Shown here piece by piece: positions 13,339-20,024 of a DNA stretch of 20,024 nt. Under the pieces are notes generated by a model. That model made no database searches. It saw nothing but the letters and a program-made list of their open reading frames with translations, and was not told where the DNA came from. The DNA lies in contig JAICLV010000029.1 in NCBI GenBank assembly GCA_025925185.1, positions 1-20,024 of the forward strand, in the 5' to 3' direction. The position numbers and the translations under genes are program-made. This stretch comes from Acidothermaceae bacterium. GTDB lineage: Bacteria; Actinomycetota; Actinomycetes; Acidothermales; Acidothermaceae. How positions within the stretch are numbered: the stretch's first letter is position 1; each line of letters opens with the position of its first letter.

Positions 13339-16194
13339 TCACGTTGCAACGTCGCGGCCGGCCTCAACACGGGTAGCCCACGCGGCGATCTCGGCGCGTC
13401 GTGAGGCTCCCAGCTTCGCCAAGATGTGCTCGACGTGCGCGGACACCGTCTTGGGCGACAACACCAACTTGTCGGCCATCTCGCGATTGGTCAGACCGCT
13501 GGCCACGAGTGTGGCCACTTGGAACTCGCGCGTGGTCAAGGGGTGCCACGCTTCAACCGGTGCCCCTGCCTCGGGCAGCAGGTCGTCGGCGGCCATCACG
13601 AGCCGCGAGGCACCGACCTCGCGCGCCCGCAATCGCACCCTTTCAACGATTGCTCTCGCGTCGCTCAGCTGGCTTAGAGCGACCAGGCAACGTGCCTCGT
13701 CGAGCTCGGCCCAACTGCCTTCCCAGTAGCGGCTGCGCGCTCGCCATTCCAAGACGGCCGTTGCGAAACCCTCTTGCGCGCGGACAACGTCTCCGCTGTA
13801 GAAATACAGGAGGGCTCCCGCATGCGTGACTGCGGGCAACGTACCGGGGATGCCGCGGCGAACAAGCGCGTCGGCCACCCGCTTAACCCATTGGCTCGCG
13901 CTTTCGTAGTCGCCGGCCGCGAGCCGTGCGCGGGTGCCGGTGAGCAAGAAGGGAAAGAGGTAAGCCGCGTCGTCGACGATCTCCGACTCGGCAAACGCAC
14001 GTTCGCACAAGGAGACCGCGGACTCGTGCTCCTCCCGGAGCACCGCTGTCTCCGCAAGTCCCCACAACGGTGGTAAAACACGCTGTAGCTCGGTCATCGA
14101 CTCCGCCTCGGCGAGCGAGGTCGTCAGCAGATCGACGGCGTGGCCCCAGTCGGCGCGGCCCATGGCCAGGTAGCCGAGCACGTACTGCGCCGTGATTCGT
14201 GTCGTGATTCCCCCGCGGCCATCTGCGAGGGCGTGTTCGGCGGTGTCGGTCGCCGGCGCCCACTTCCCCGTGGCCCACTGGACGTGCGCCAAGTGCGCCC
14301 GCATGTAGCTGTGGTGATTCCACAGTTCTGCCTTTTCGGCGAACGGTATGCCGTCGTCGAGCCACTTCTTCGCACGGTCGTATTCCACGAGCGCCGATGC
14401 TGAGGTGCTCGCCACGCGATAGCTCCGCGCGGCCTCTGCTTCGTTTCGAATCGCGAGCGCGTGACCGATCGCGTCATCTAATCGCCGCCAACCTTCGTCC
14501 ATCCGGCCCGCGAACACGAAGACGGCCCCCAACGTCGCTTCGGTGTTGACGCGCGTCGATACGTCACCGACAACGTCGCAGCACGCGCAGCTTCGCTCCC
14601 CGACCTCGATCGCCTCGTCAAGCCGACGACTCAACATGTAAGCCGCGGCAAGGGCGGCAAGCAGCCGGGCTTCCTCCCCGCACGTGGGTTGGTCGGCGAG
14701 CGTGGCCAGCGCGTCCTCGATTCGCTGTGTTCTACTTCGAAGGTCGTCGCCGAGTAAGTGGCGGACGGCGACAAGCGATGGCACGATCGCCGCGCTGGCA
14801 CGCAGGTCGCCGAAGTCAGCCCAGAGGGCCTGCGCGTCTGAGTAGGCCTGCGCGGCCGCCTCGTTGTCGTCAACCGCTGCCGCCTCGTGTCCCAGGGCTT
14901 CCAGCAGCCGGGCGCGCTCGTCCGCTCCGACATCGGCCGCCAGATTGCGATGTGCGCGCCGGTACAACTCGAGCGCCTCGCGATGGGCTGACACCGAGGT
15001 CGCCTCGTCGGCTGCTTGACGGGCGTGCCGGTACGCATCAGGTTTGCGGCCCGCTTGGTCGAAATGCAGTGACACGAACGCATCGCCATAGCCTTGGCGC
15101 CCGGCGACCGTCGCCACACGGTCGTGCAACTCGCGCCGCCTAGGCAGGGCCACGTCGGCGTACAAAGCGTCGCGAATCAAGGCATGTCGAAAGTCAAAGG
15201 CGCCCGCGTCCGGTCGCTCGACGACGAGATATGCCGACTGCAGTTCCCGGAGACAGCGGGCGACGTCATTCTCGTCTCGGTCGGCGATGGCGACGAGCAG
15301 ATCGAAGTCAAATCGACGTCCGATCACCGCTGCCGTCGCGGCGATGTCGCGGGTTGCCGCCCCCAGGGCCGCGGCACGAGCGAGGACCGCGTCAGAGAGC
15401 GTCTCTGGAACCTGGAGGACGTCGAGCGCAATGGTCGAGGCTGCTCCAAGCAATTCCTCGATGTGCAGCGGGATCCCGTCGCTGCGGTCATAGAGCGCGG
15501 TCACGAGTTGGGCGGGAGCCGCCCCTCCAAGCATCGTGCTCGCGAGCGTCGCGGTTTCATCACGAGACAGTCGATGAAGCCTGACCTCCTCGGCGAGGCG
15601 TTGCGAGACGAGCCGTTGCCGCCACTCGCGGATCGCCGTGTGCGGGTAAATCTCGTCACTGCGGTAGGCCGCGACAACAAGCGTCGCGCGATTGGCCAAC
15701 CGATGCGCGATGTGCTCAAACACCTCAAGGGAGAGGTCGTCAGCCCAATGCAGGTCTTCGAGAACGACAAGTCGGTGGCAGTCGCGGTCTAGTTCTGAGA
15801 ACGCGTCGACCAGGTCGCGCACCAGCATGCGCCGTGAGTGGCGCGGGTCAGCTTCCGCGCCCGGTTCTCGAATCCGGTGGGAGATCGCGTCGCGCACGTG
15901 TCTTGAGTTCTCACTTTCGCCCCTCCGCAGATCGCTGGCGAGGTCAAGCAGCAGGGAGCCAGAGATCTCGGCGTCGCCGCGAAACGCTGAAGCGCGAACC
16001 ACAGCAAAACCGGCCCGCGCGGCATGGCTGGTGATTGACGCGAGTAGCCGGGTCTTCCCAATACCCGCCTCGCCCGCTAGCAGGAGAAATTCGCCGTGGC
16101 CCGAGCGTGTTTCGTCGAGCCGACGCTTCGCGAGAGCCAGCAAGTCATCTCGGCCGACCAAGATCGACGGCGTCGCCATTCCGCGAACTGCCAC
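13339..16194 (-). CDS. LAL-family (AAA-LuxR) transcriptional regulator
   Basis: This 951-residue cytoplasmic regulator has an N-terminal STAND-type ATPase module: Walker A GEAGIGKT at 41-48 and Walker B LVVLEDLHWAD at 142-152, followed by the sensor-like TLVVAAYRSDE. The long middle (about 370-870) is helical and TPR-like, with repeated Ala-rich pairs such as LAALAAAYMLSRRLDEAIEVGER and ARLAAGDYESASQWVKR. The C-terminus (about 880-940) is a LuxR helix-turn-helix: PLTTREFQVATLVASGLTNREMADKLVLSPKTVSAHVEHILAKLGASRRAE. LAL proteins usually activate sugar-use or secondary-metabolite genes in an ATP-dependent way. The GTG at 16194 is chosen because GGAGG lies seven bases upstream; ATG 16179 is the alternative. 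Its own strand continues to the FAH/ALDH genes, which are possible targets. Confidence 0.93.
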   Translation of the reverse strand: MAVRGMATPSILVGRDDLLALAKRRLDETRSGHGEFLLLAGEAGIGKTRLLASITSHAARAGFAVVRASAFRGDAEISGSLLLDLASDLRRGESENSRHVRDAISHRIREPGAEADPRHSRRMLVRDLVDAFSELDRDCHRLVVLEDLHWADDLSLEVFEHIAHRLANRATLVVAAYRSDEIYPHTAIREWRQRLVSQRLAEEVRLHRLSRDETATLASTMLGGAAPAQLVTALYDRSDGIPLHIEELLGAASTIALDVLQVPETLSDAVLARAAALGAATRDIAATAAVIGRRFDFDLLVAIADRDENDVARCLRELQSAYLVVERPDAGAFDFRHALIRDALYADVALPRRRELHDRVATVAGRQGYGDAFVSLHFDQAGRKPDAYRHARQAADEATSVSAHREALELYRRAHRNLAADVGADERARLLEALGHEAAAVDDNEAAAQAYSDAQALWADFGDLRASAAIVPSLVAVRHLLGDDLRSRTQRIEDALATLADQPTCGEEARLLAALAAAYMLSRRLDEAIEVGERSCACCDVVGDVSTRVNTEATLGAVFVFAGRMDEGWRRLDDAIGHALAIRNEAEAARSYRVASTSASALVEYDRAKKWLDDGIPFAEKAELWNHHSYMRAHLAHVQWATGKWAPATDTAEHALADGRGGITTRITAQYVLGYLAMGRADWGHAVDLLTTSLAEAESMTELQRVLPPLWGLAETAVLREEHESAVSLCERAFAESEIVDDAAYLFPFLLTGTRARLAAGDYESASQWVKRVADALVRRGIPGTLPAVTHAGALLYFYSGDVVRAQEGFATAVLEWRARSRYWEGSWAELDEARCLVALSQLSDARAIVERVRLRAREVGASRLVMAADDLLPEAGAPVEAWHPLTTREFQVATLVASGLTNREMADKLVLSPKTVSAHVEHILAKLGASRRAEIAAWATRVEAGRDVAT

Positions 16195-16243
16195 CGCACG
16201 ACCTCCAAATGCCACCGTAGCGCGAGACGGCGGTATGCGAATA

Positions 16244-16255
16244 GGTCATTTGACC
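16244..16255. promoter_or_regulatory. Palindromic operator candidate in the LAL / DUF4242 divergent region
   Basis: GGTCA, two T's, TGACC form a perfect 5-base inverted repeat. It lies 50 bases before the LAL start and 118 bases before the DUF4242 start. A possible LAL -10 (TACGGT, 16214-16219 on the minus strand) is about 25 bases away, so the palindrome falls near its -35. A short palindrome can arise by chance. Confidence 0.3.
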
Positions 16256-16292
16256 GACCCTTGCGCCACCGAACTTAGGGCGGTTGCCCGAC

Positions 16293-16313
16293 GTGTCACG
16301 GCCCGCGTGCCAC
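16293..16313. promoter_or_regulatory. Imperfect dyad upstream of the DUF4242 gene
   Basis: GTGTCACG and CGTGCCAC, separated by five bases, pair with one mismatch. The dyad lies immediately before a possible -35 TTGAAC at 16319-16324, although no good -10 is visible at 17 bases. It may be an operator; support is weak. Confidence 0.25.
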
Positions 16314-16372
16314 GAGGCTTGAACGCGTCCGATCAAAGGCCGGTTCACACAAGATGGGAGATGCAGACCGTC

Positions 16373-16624
16373 ATGGCGACATTCATGGATGTGCACAGCG
16401 GCTTTGTTGGTGTCACCGCGGCGCAACTCAAGGAAGCACACGAGCGTGATCTCGCGGAGGAGGCGGCCGAAGACGTGCATTTCGAGGCGGCTTGGCTCGA
16501 CCCGGAGTCGGGAAAGGTGTTCTGCCTTTCCACGGGGCCCTCGAAGGAAAGTGTTCGCCGAGTTCACGAGCGCGCTGGGCATCCGACGTCGGAGATCTAC
16601 GAAGTTCCGGTCCACGTCAGTTGA
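16373..16624 (+). CDS. DUF4242 protein (SCO4226-like nickel-binding family)
   Basis: This 83-residue ferredoxin-like alpha/beta protein matches the DUF4242 family almost end to end. MATFMDVHSG is the N-terminus, VHFEAAWLDPESGKVFCLSTGPS lies in the centre (residues 35-57), and VRRVHERAGHPTSEIYEVP in the C-terminal part (61-79). Candidate metal or redox residues are His36, Cys51, His65 and His70. A Streptomyces homologue (SCO4226) is known as a nickel-binding protein; biological function is otherwise unclear. The ATG at 16373 matches the family N-terminus; an in-frame ATG at 16361 would add MQTV. The only purine-rich site, GGGAG, abuts 16361 and lies 12 bases from 16373, so the start is not fully settled. 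It is divergent from the LAL gene. Confidence 0.88.
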   Translation: MATFMDVHSGFVGVTAAQLKEAHERDLAEEAAEDVHFEAAWLDPESGKVFCLSTGPSKESVRRVHERAGHPTSEIYEVPVHVS

Positions 16625-16644
16625 CAGCGGACGGGTGAAAAGCG

Positions 16645-16690
16645 CATGCCGGGTCACCTGCGTTGGAGGGGTGGAGGGTGACCCGGTATG
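16645..16690 (+). promoter_or_regulatory. Strong hairpin covering the start codon of the small downstream gene
   Basis: Positions 16645-16658 can pair with 16677-16690 in a 14-base stem with one G-U pair. The inner ten pairs, CCGGGTCACC with GGTGACCCGG, are perfect. The loop is 18 bases and holds GGAGGGG, the only Shine-Dalgarno. The stem's last three bases are the ATG at 16688. It starts 20 bases after the DUF4242 stop, so it could instead be that gene's terminator, though it lacks a U tract. Confidence 0.6.
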
Positions 16691-16906
16691 GCGGAAACCG
16701 AGGAGTCGATGTACCACGAATACCTGACCGAGGCCGCTGCTGCCCGGCGGGAGGAGTTGTTGCGCCAAGCGCGTAGCAGGTATCGCGCGAGAGAGCGAGG
16801 CCGGCGTCCTGCGCGGCGGTGGCTGCTCCTTCGGTCGCGCCTGGCCCGACCGCGTGAAAACCCAACCGGTGCGGCGATGCCTGCCGCAGTTCTAAGGGAG
16901 GGCTAG
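16688..16906 (+). CDS. Small protein of unknown function, highly basic
   Basis: This 72-residue protein belongs to no family I recognise. The first half is an amphipathic helix (MYHEYLTEAAAARREELLRQARSRYRARER, residues about 8-37), rich in Arg and Glu. The second half is very basic (RRPARRWLLLRSRLARPRE) with a short hydrophobic Trp/Leu patch that could touch membrane or nucleic acid. It follows the DUF4242 gene by 63 bases on the same strand. GGAGGG lies about nine bases before the ATG. An ATG at 16709 (MYHEY) is an alternative start. The end overlaps the convergent glycosidase gene by 15 bases. Reality rests on position, ribosome site and a credible helix; no known motif supports it. Confidence 0.6.
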   Translation: MAETEESMYHEYLTEAAAARREELLRQARSRYRARERGRRPARRWLLLRSRLARPRENPTGAAMPAAVLREG

Positions 16907-18235
16907 CGCGCGGTGGCGATACTCCGCTAGCGACGCGGGCAGGTGACCGGCGGTCAGTGAGTGGTCGTTGGACGCTGAGTAGGTGTTGAAGTAGTGCGCG
17001 TACGCGACGTTGTTCGCCGGGTTTTGCATGAAGTCGAAGATGTGGTCGATGAACGCGGGGTTGTCGCCGCCGCCGTGGCCGTCGCTGCGTGTGGCGACGC
17101 CCCATTCCGGCAGCGCCATCGACTTGTGGTGGGCGGCGGCGAATCGGCTCCAAAACGCGAGCCCGTGATCGCCGTTGATCGTGTCGTTCCACGCGGCCTC
17201 GCGCGCGGCCGTGAGGCCAGAACTGCTTGCCGGGTAACGGCTCCACGAGTAGTCGTAGGCGTCAACGCCGATGTAGTCGACGTATGCGTCGCCGGGATAC
17301 GCCTGCTCGGCGGGGAATGAGTTGGCGCCGATGTTCGGGCTCCAGTCGAACGTGAAATGCTGCCCGGGAACGGATCGCATCGTGCCGACGACGTGGCGGA
17401 AGCAGCCGACGAAGCCGGCGATGTCGTTCTTCGCCGACCAGTGGTACCAGTTGCCGTTGAACTCCCAGCCCGGCCGCACGATCGTGTTCGCGAGCCGCTG
17501 GTTGATGAGGTTGGTCGCGGTCTTCTGCCACTGCGCGTCGTACGCGCCGCTCGCGCAGGCGGCCAACGTGTACTGGCTGCCGTCTGGCAACAGCGGAAGC
17601 GACAATTCGAATTTCGCCGACTGGCCCGAGTGCGCGCTGATCAACCACGACGGCGCGGCGATGTTGTACCAAGAGTCGGTGGCGGCGAAATCGAGGACCG
17701 TCTGGGGTTGGACGCCGGTCGCGGCGCCGAACGCGGCCGCACCTGTCACACCCTTGCTGTCGGGACCGGCGTAAACGCCGAGCATCGGCACGTGGCCCGC
17801 CGGTTCGTCGCCGTCCGGCGTCGTTCTCGTCGTCGTCGTCGTTGTTGTCGTTGTCGTGTTGGTCGGCGGTTTCGGGGGGGCGGTGGTGATCGGCGGGATC
17901 GCCGTCGGTGTGAGCCGGGTGATCACGGGCGCGTTCGTCGCGATCCGAGCGCCGCTCCTCGCGGTGATCGCGCCCAGGGTGGCGGTCGGGTGAGCCGCGG
18001 TTGGCGCCGCCGGTGCTGGCACGGACGTGGCGCCGGTCGCTGACGCGGCTTTGGCGGCTGCGGACGAGGTTCCGACACCGGCGGGGGCGCCGCTCGCGGT
18101 CGCCGACGTCATCGGCTTGGTGTTGGCGACGGCTTGCGTCGGGTCGCCGGAGAGCTGGTGAGCGGCGGCCAGCCCGGCGACGGCGGTGATGGACAGGAAT
18201 GCGGCGCCCTTGACGAGGCGGGTTTTCTTCGACAT
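16892..18235 (-). CDS. Secreted GH26-like glycoside hydrolase with long Ala/Thr/Pro linker
   Basis: This 447-residue extracytoplasmic protein has a Sec signal at 1-25 (KKTRLVKG, then a hydrophobic core ending GLAAA). A disordered Ala/Ser/Thr/Pro segment spans about 30-145, with a run of Thr at 127-136. The catalytic domain begins near 150 (MLGVYAGPDS). In it, RPGWEFNGNWYHWS carries the likely acid/base Glu258 and ALPEWGVA the likely nucleophile Glu377, the arrangement of clan GH-A family 26 (mainly endo-beta-mannanases; other members cut xylan or mixed-linkage glucans). FDWSPNIGANS and YVDYIGVDAYDYSW are further GH26-like blocks. The linker could cross the cell wall, tether the enzyme or carry glycans. 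No LPxTG or carbohydrate-binding module is seen. Substrate unknown. A long hairpin ends nine bases before the ATG. Confidence 0.85.
   Translation of the reverse strand: MSKKTRLVKGAAFLSITAVAGLAAAHQLSGDPTQAVANTKPMTSATASGAPAGVGTSSAAAKAASATGATSVPAPAAPTAAHPTATLGAITARSGARIATNAPVITRLTPTAIPPITTAPPKPPTNTTTTTTTTTTRTTPDGDEPAGHVPMLGVYAGPDSKGVTGAAAFGAATGVQPQTVLDFAATDSWYNIAAPSWLISAHSGQSAKFELSLPLLPDGSQYTLAACASGAYDAQWQKTATNLINQRLANTIVRPGWEFNGNWYHWSAKNDIAGFVGCFRHVVGTMRSVPGQHFTFDWSPNIGANSFPAEQAYPGDAYVDYIGVDAYDYSWSRYPASSSGLTAAREAAWNDTINGDHGLAFWSRFAAAHHKSMALPEWGVATRSDGHGGGDNPAFIDHIFDFMQNPANNVAYAHYFNTYSASNDHSLTAGHLPASLAEYRHRALALP
17819..17863 (-). repeat. Trinucleotide ACN repeat encoding the poly-Thr tract
   Basis: About 14 consecutive codons encode almost only Thr (residues 125-139 of the glycosidase), mixing ACG and ACA and broken by one Arg codon. 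The tract is a simple-sequence microsatellite that could change length in frame by replication slippage. Confidence 0.7.
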
Positions 18236-18244
18236 CTCGCCTGT

Positions 18245-18285
18245 CCCATCGGCTGATTGGCCAGACCGGCCAATGGTCCGATGGG
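18245..18285 (-). promoter_or_regulatory. Two-part hairpin just upstream of the GH26-like gene
   Basis: On the minus strand the order is CCCATCGG, ACC, ATTGGCC, GGTCT, GGCCAAT, CAG, CCGATGGG. This gives an outer 8-base stem, a symmetric 3x3 internal loop, an inner 7-base stem and a 5-base loop, all exact. The 3' arm ends nine bases before the ATG at 18235, next to the weak AGGCGAG ribosome site. It lies 42 bases after the GT39 stop, so it may be a leader-RNA element, a protein-bound operator, or a U-less terminator of the upstream gene. Confidence 0.6.
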
Positions 18286-18327
18286 ATCAATTCGCCCGAT
18301 TCGTCGTCTCGCGACGGCGTGGCGGCC

Positions 18328-19845
18328 TCAGTCTTTGTGGGCCAGCCGCGGCCAGACCGCCGACCAGCCGCCGACCGGGCCGCGGCAGATCGCGATCGGC
18401 TCTCCCTGCTCCTCATTGTCGACGTCCACGCCGTTGTCAAGACGTCCGACGACCTGGCACGAGTCGAACAGCGGCGTGGCGTTGTCGAGCTGGCCGCCGA
18501 CAAAGACAACGACATTCGCGGACGACGGGGGCGTCGCCTGCTTGGCGAGCTGGTTTTGCCCGCTGTACACGGCGGGCAGCCCCAGCGCCGGACCGTAACG
18601 AGCGACCGCGCCCGCCTCGCCGTAGTTGCTCGTGACGATCACGGCGCCGGCTCGGTCGTCGGCTGGCAACGCGTGGTAGGCGGCTGCGACCTGCCGCGCG
18701 TACGCGGGCCAGCCGACGGTGTCTCGCGCGGCCTGGTTGGTCCCTGGGATTGGCGTGCTGCCGAGCGAGGACACCGGCACGATCGGCAGGCCGAGCAGCA
18801 GGCTGACCATGGCGTTGAGGGCCACGCCGACGACGACCAGCCGCGACCGCCATCCGCGCATCCACTCGGCCGCCGGCACGCAGCCGATCGCGAAGATCAC
18901 CGCGAGCAGCCCGAACGGGTAGTAGAACTGCGAGCCCATGACGAACACGAGTACCAGCAGCACGGGAAAAGCGACGGCGACGAACCGGACCGTTCTCCAC
19001 TCCGGACGACGCAGCAAGCTGACCAGGCCCGCGACCCAGATCGGCACCAGCGGTGGGCCCAGCAATATCAACAAAAAGGGCCACATCAAGACATGGACGT
19101 CGCCCGCGTTGTGGTCGGCCAGCGCGCGACCCATCGACAGCTGCGGCCAATTGTTTGTCGCCTGATAGACGATGTTGGGCGAGCCGATGGCCAGAGCCAG
19201 CAGCGCCGCGGCGCCGACCCACCGGGAGAACAACGACCTGCGTGGTCCGACGAGCAGCACCCCAACGAGCAGCGCGACCAGCAGCACCGCGACGAGCAGC
19301 TTGTTGTACGTGCTGACGCCGACGACCGCGCCCGCCGCCAGCCACCAGGCCGGTTGCCGACGTAGCTGCGCACGCGCGATGAACAGCACAACCGCTGGCC
19401 ACACCGGGAAATCGATGGTCGACGTCAGCAAGACGTGGCCCATGATGATCGGGAGGGCGGCGAAGCTGTACGCCCAAGCGCACAGCGCTTGGGCGCGTCG
19501 TCCGCCACCGAATTCTCGAGTGATAAGCGCGAGCACGTAGACCGACAGCAGCGCCGCCGCTGTGGCTGGAATGCGGATCGCCCAAGGCTGGTCGCTGAGA
19601 TTGCTGAAGAGCCGGGCGAGCAGGGGCGTCAGCGGCGGCTGGTCGACGTATCCCCAGCCGGGGCGCAGCATCCGAAAGTAGAGCTCGTCGCGGTGGAAAC
19701 CGTAGCCATTGCTGAAAACGCTGAGTGCGACGGCCAATGCGAGCATCGCGCCGAGCACCGGCGCGGTGGCGAATGGCGGCACCTCGCGCGGCTCCGAGAC
19801 GCGCAAACCGTTCGGCGCGACGCGAATCGACGCGGCGTCTGTCAT
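18328..19845 (-). CDS. GT39 (PMT/ArnT-like) membrane glycosyltransferase
   Basis: This 505-residue polytopic protein resembles the PF13231/GT39 group, which moves a sugar from a polyprenyl-phosphate donor to protein, lipid or polysaccharide on the outer face of the membrane. After the first helix, the extracytoplasmic loop holds the likely catalytic acidic motif GFHRDELYF (Asp53, Glu54) and GYVDQPPLTPLLARL (65-79), both typical. About ten or more helices follow. The C-terminal soluble domain contains VIVTSNYGEAGAVARYG and ends in CRGPVGGWSAVWPRL, usual for actinobacterial members. ATG 19845 (MTDAAS) is chosen for lack of better: there is no Shine-Dalgarno, and the frame stays open to a TTG at 19974 through a region without family similarity, with an ATG pair at 19942-19947. 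Nothing else was seen from 19846 to 20024. Confidence 0.85.
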   Translation of the reverse strand: MTDAASIRVAPNGLRVSEPREVPPFATAPVLGAMLALAVALSVFSNGYGFHRDELYFRMLRPGWGYVDQPPLTPLLARLFSNLSDQPWAIRIPATAAALLSVYVLALITREFGGGRRAQALCAWAYSFAALPIIMGHVLLTSTIDFPVWPAVVLFIARAQLRRQPAWWLAAGAVVGVSTYNKLLVAVLLVALLVGVLLVGPRRSLFSRWVGAAALLALAIGSPNIVYQATNNWPQLSMGRALADHNAGDVHVLMWPFLLILLGPPLVPIWVAGLVSLLRRPEWRTVRFVAVAFPVLLVLVFVMGSQFYYPFGLLAVIFAIGCVPAAEWMRGWRSRLVVVGVALNAMVSLLLGLPIVPVSSLGSTPIPGTNQAARDTVGWPAYARQVAAAYHALPADDRAGAVIVTSNYGEAGAVARYGPALGLPAVYSGQNQLAKQATPPSSANVVVFVGGQLDNATPLFDSCQVVGRLDNGVDVDNEEQGEPIAICRGPVGGWSAVWPRLAHKD

Positions 19846-20024
19846 CGCCGGTGCGCCAACGCGGACGCCGACGCCGACGGCCGGCGCGTCAGCTGGCGGG
19901 TCGAACCGCGCGCGAGTGAAGGCATGACCGGAACCTTGCGGCATCATCCGCTCGATCGCAACTGCTATCCGCAAGTCGCACCGGCTCGAGCGGCGCCCGC
20001 GCGAGGCCCGGCCAGCGCCCGCGC

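Noticed and set aside
15692..16372. Long plus-strand frame upstream of the DUF4242 start
   Set aside because: It is antisense to the LAL gene and joins the DUF4242 frame only by lack of stops. Family similarity begins at 16373.
17262..18515. 417-codon minus-strand ORF over the glycosidase
   Set aside because: Different frame of the same strand, dominated by Arg/Asp/His, while the 16892-18235 frame has signal peptide and catalytic motifs.
1..20024. Mobile element, prophage, CRISPR or defence island
   Set aside because: No transposase, integrase, terminal repeats, regular spaced repeats, nuclease or toxin-antitoxin pair was found; gene content is metabolic and regulatory throughout.

Overview
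The window is chromosomal DNA from a high-GC Actinomycetota. The evidence is strong G/C third-position bias, many GTG/TTG starts, a large LAL (AAA-LuxR) regulator, a CGNR/ABATE zinc-finger protein, a DUF4242 (SCO4226-like) protein and a PaaX-controlled acyl-CoA gene set, all typical of that phylum. I cannot name the genus. Coding density is very high and no gap exceeds 300 bases. I see no tRNA, rRNA, CRISPR array, insertion sequence, integrase or phage gene.

Layout. Positions 1-4704 (minus strand) hold a PaaX-type regulator followed by a coupled set of SDR dehydrogenase, amidohydrolase, AMP-binding acyl-CoA synthetase and MaoC hydratase. The last three junctions are 4-base stop/start overlaps, so this is almost certainly one operon for activating and beta-oxidising an acyl or aryl acid that I cannot identify. 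Positions 4792-7794 hold a membrane GGDEF diguanylate cyclase with an intact I-site, a TMEM175-family potassium channel, and (plus strand) a secreted lipoprotein of the PQQ-type sugar dehydrogenase family. Positions 7791-10846 hold a group II PLP-dependent decarboxylase-like enzyme and a divergent pair: a CGNR zinc-finger regulator and an EamA exporter. Positions 10826-13191 (minus) hold a coupled FAH-family gene and a 2,5-dioxopentanoate (alpha-ketoglutarate semialdehyde) dehydrogenase. Together they look like the last two steps of a Weimberg-type, non-phosphorylating pentose or sugar-acid pathway ending in 2-oxoglutarate. Positions 13339-16194 hold a 951-residue LAL regulator. Positions 16373-16906 (plus) hold an 83-residue DUF4242 protein and a small unknown protein whose start codon lies in a strong predicted hairpin. 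Positions 16892-19845 (minus) hold a secreted GH26-like glycosidase with a long Ala/Thr/Pro linker, and just upstream of it a multi-spanning GT39-type glycosyltransferase.

How parts may work together. The left operon gives a plausible acid -> acyl-CoA -> enoyl-CoA -> 3-hydroxyacyl-CoA -> 3-ketoacyl-CoA sequence with its own regulator. The FAH/ALDH pair would feed a 2-keto-3-deoxy sugar acid into the TCA cycle. The PQQ-type dehydrogenase could in principle supply aldonolactones, but that link is inferred only from proximity. The GT39 enzyme lies directly upstream of a secreted glycosidase with a Thr-rich linker, which raises the possibility that it glycosylates that linker. I found no clear new defence or mobile system. 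The most unusual signals are two strong RNA/DNA dyads (16645-16690 and 18245-18285) placed exactly at translation starts.
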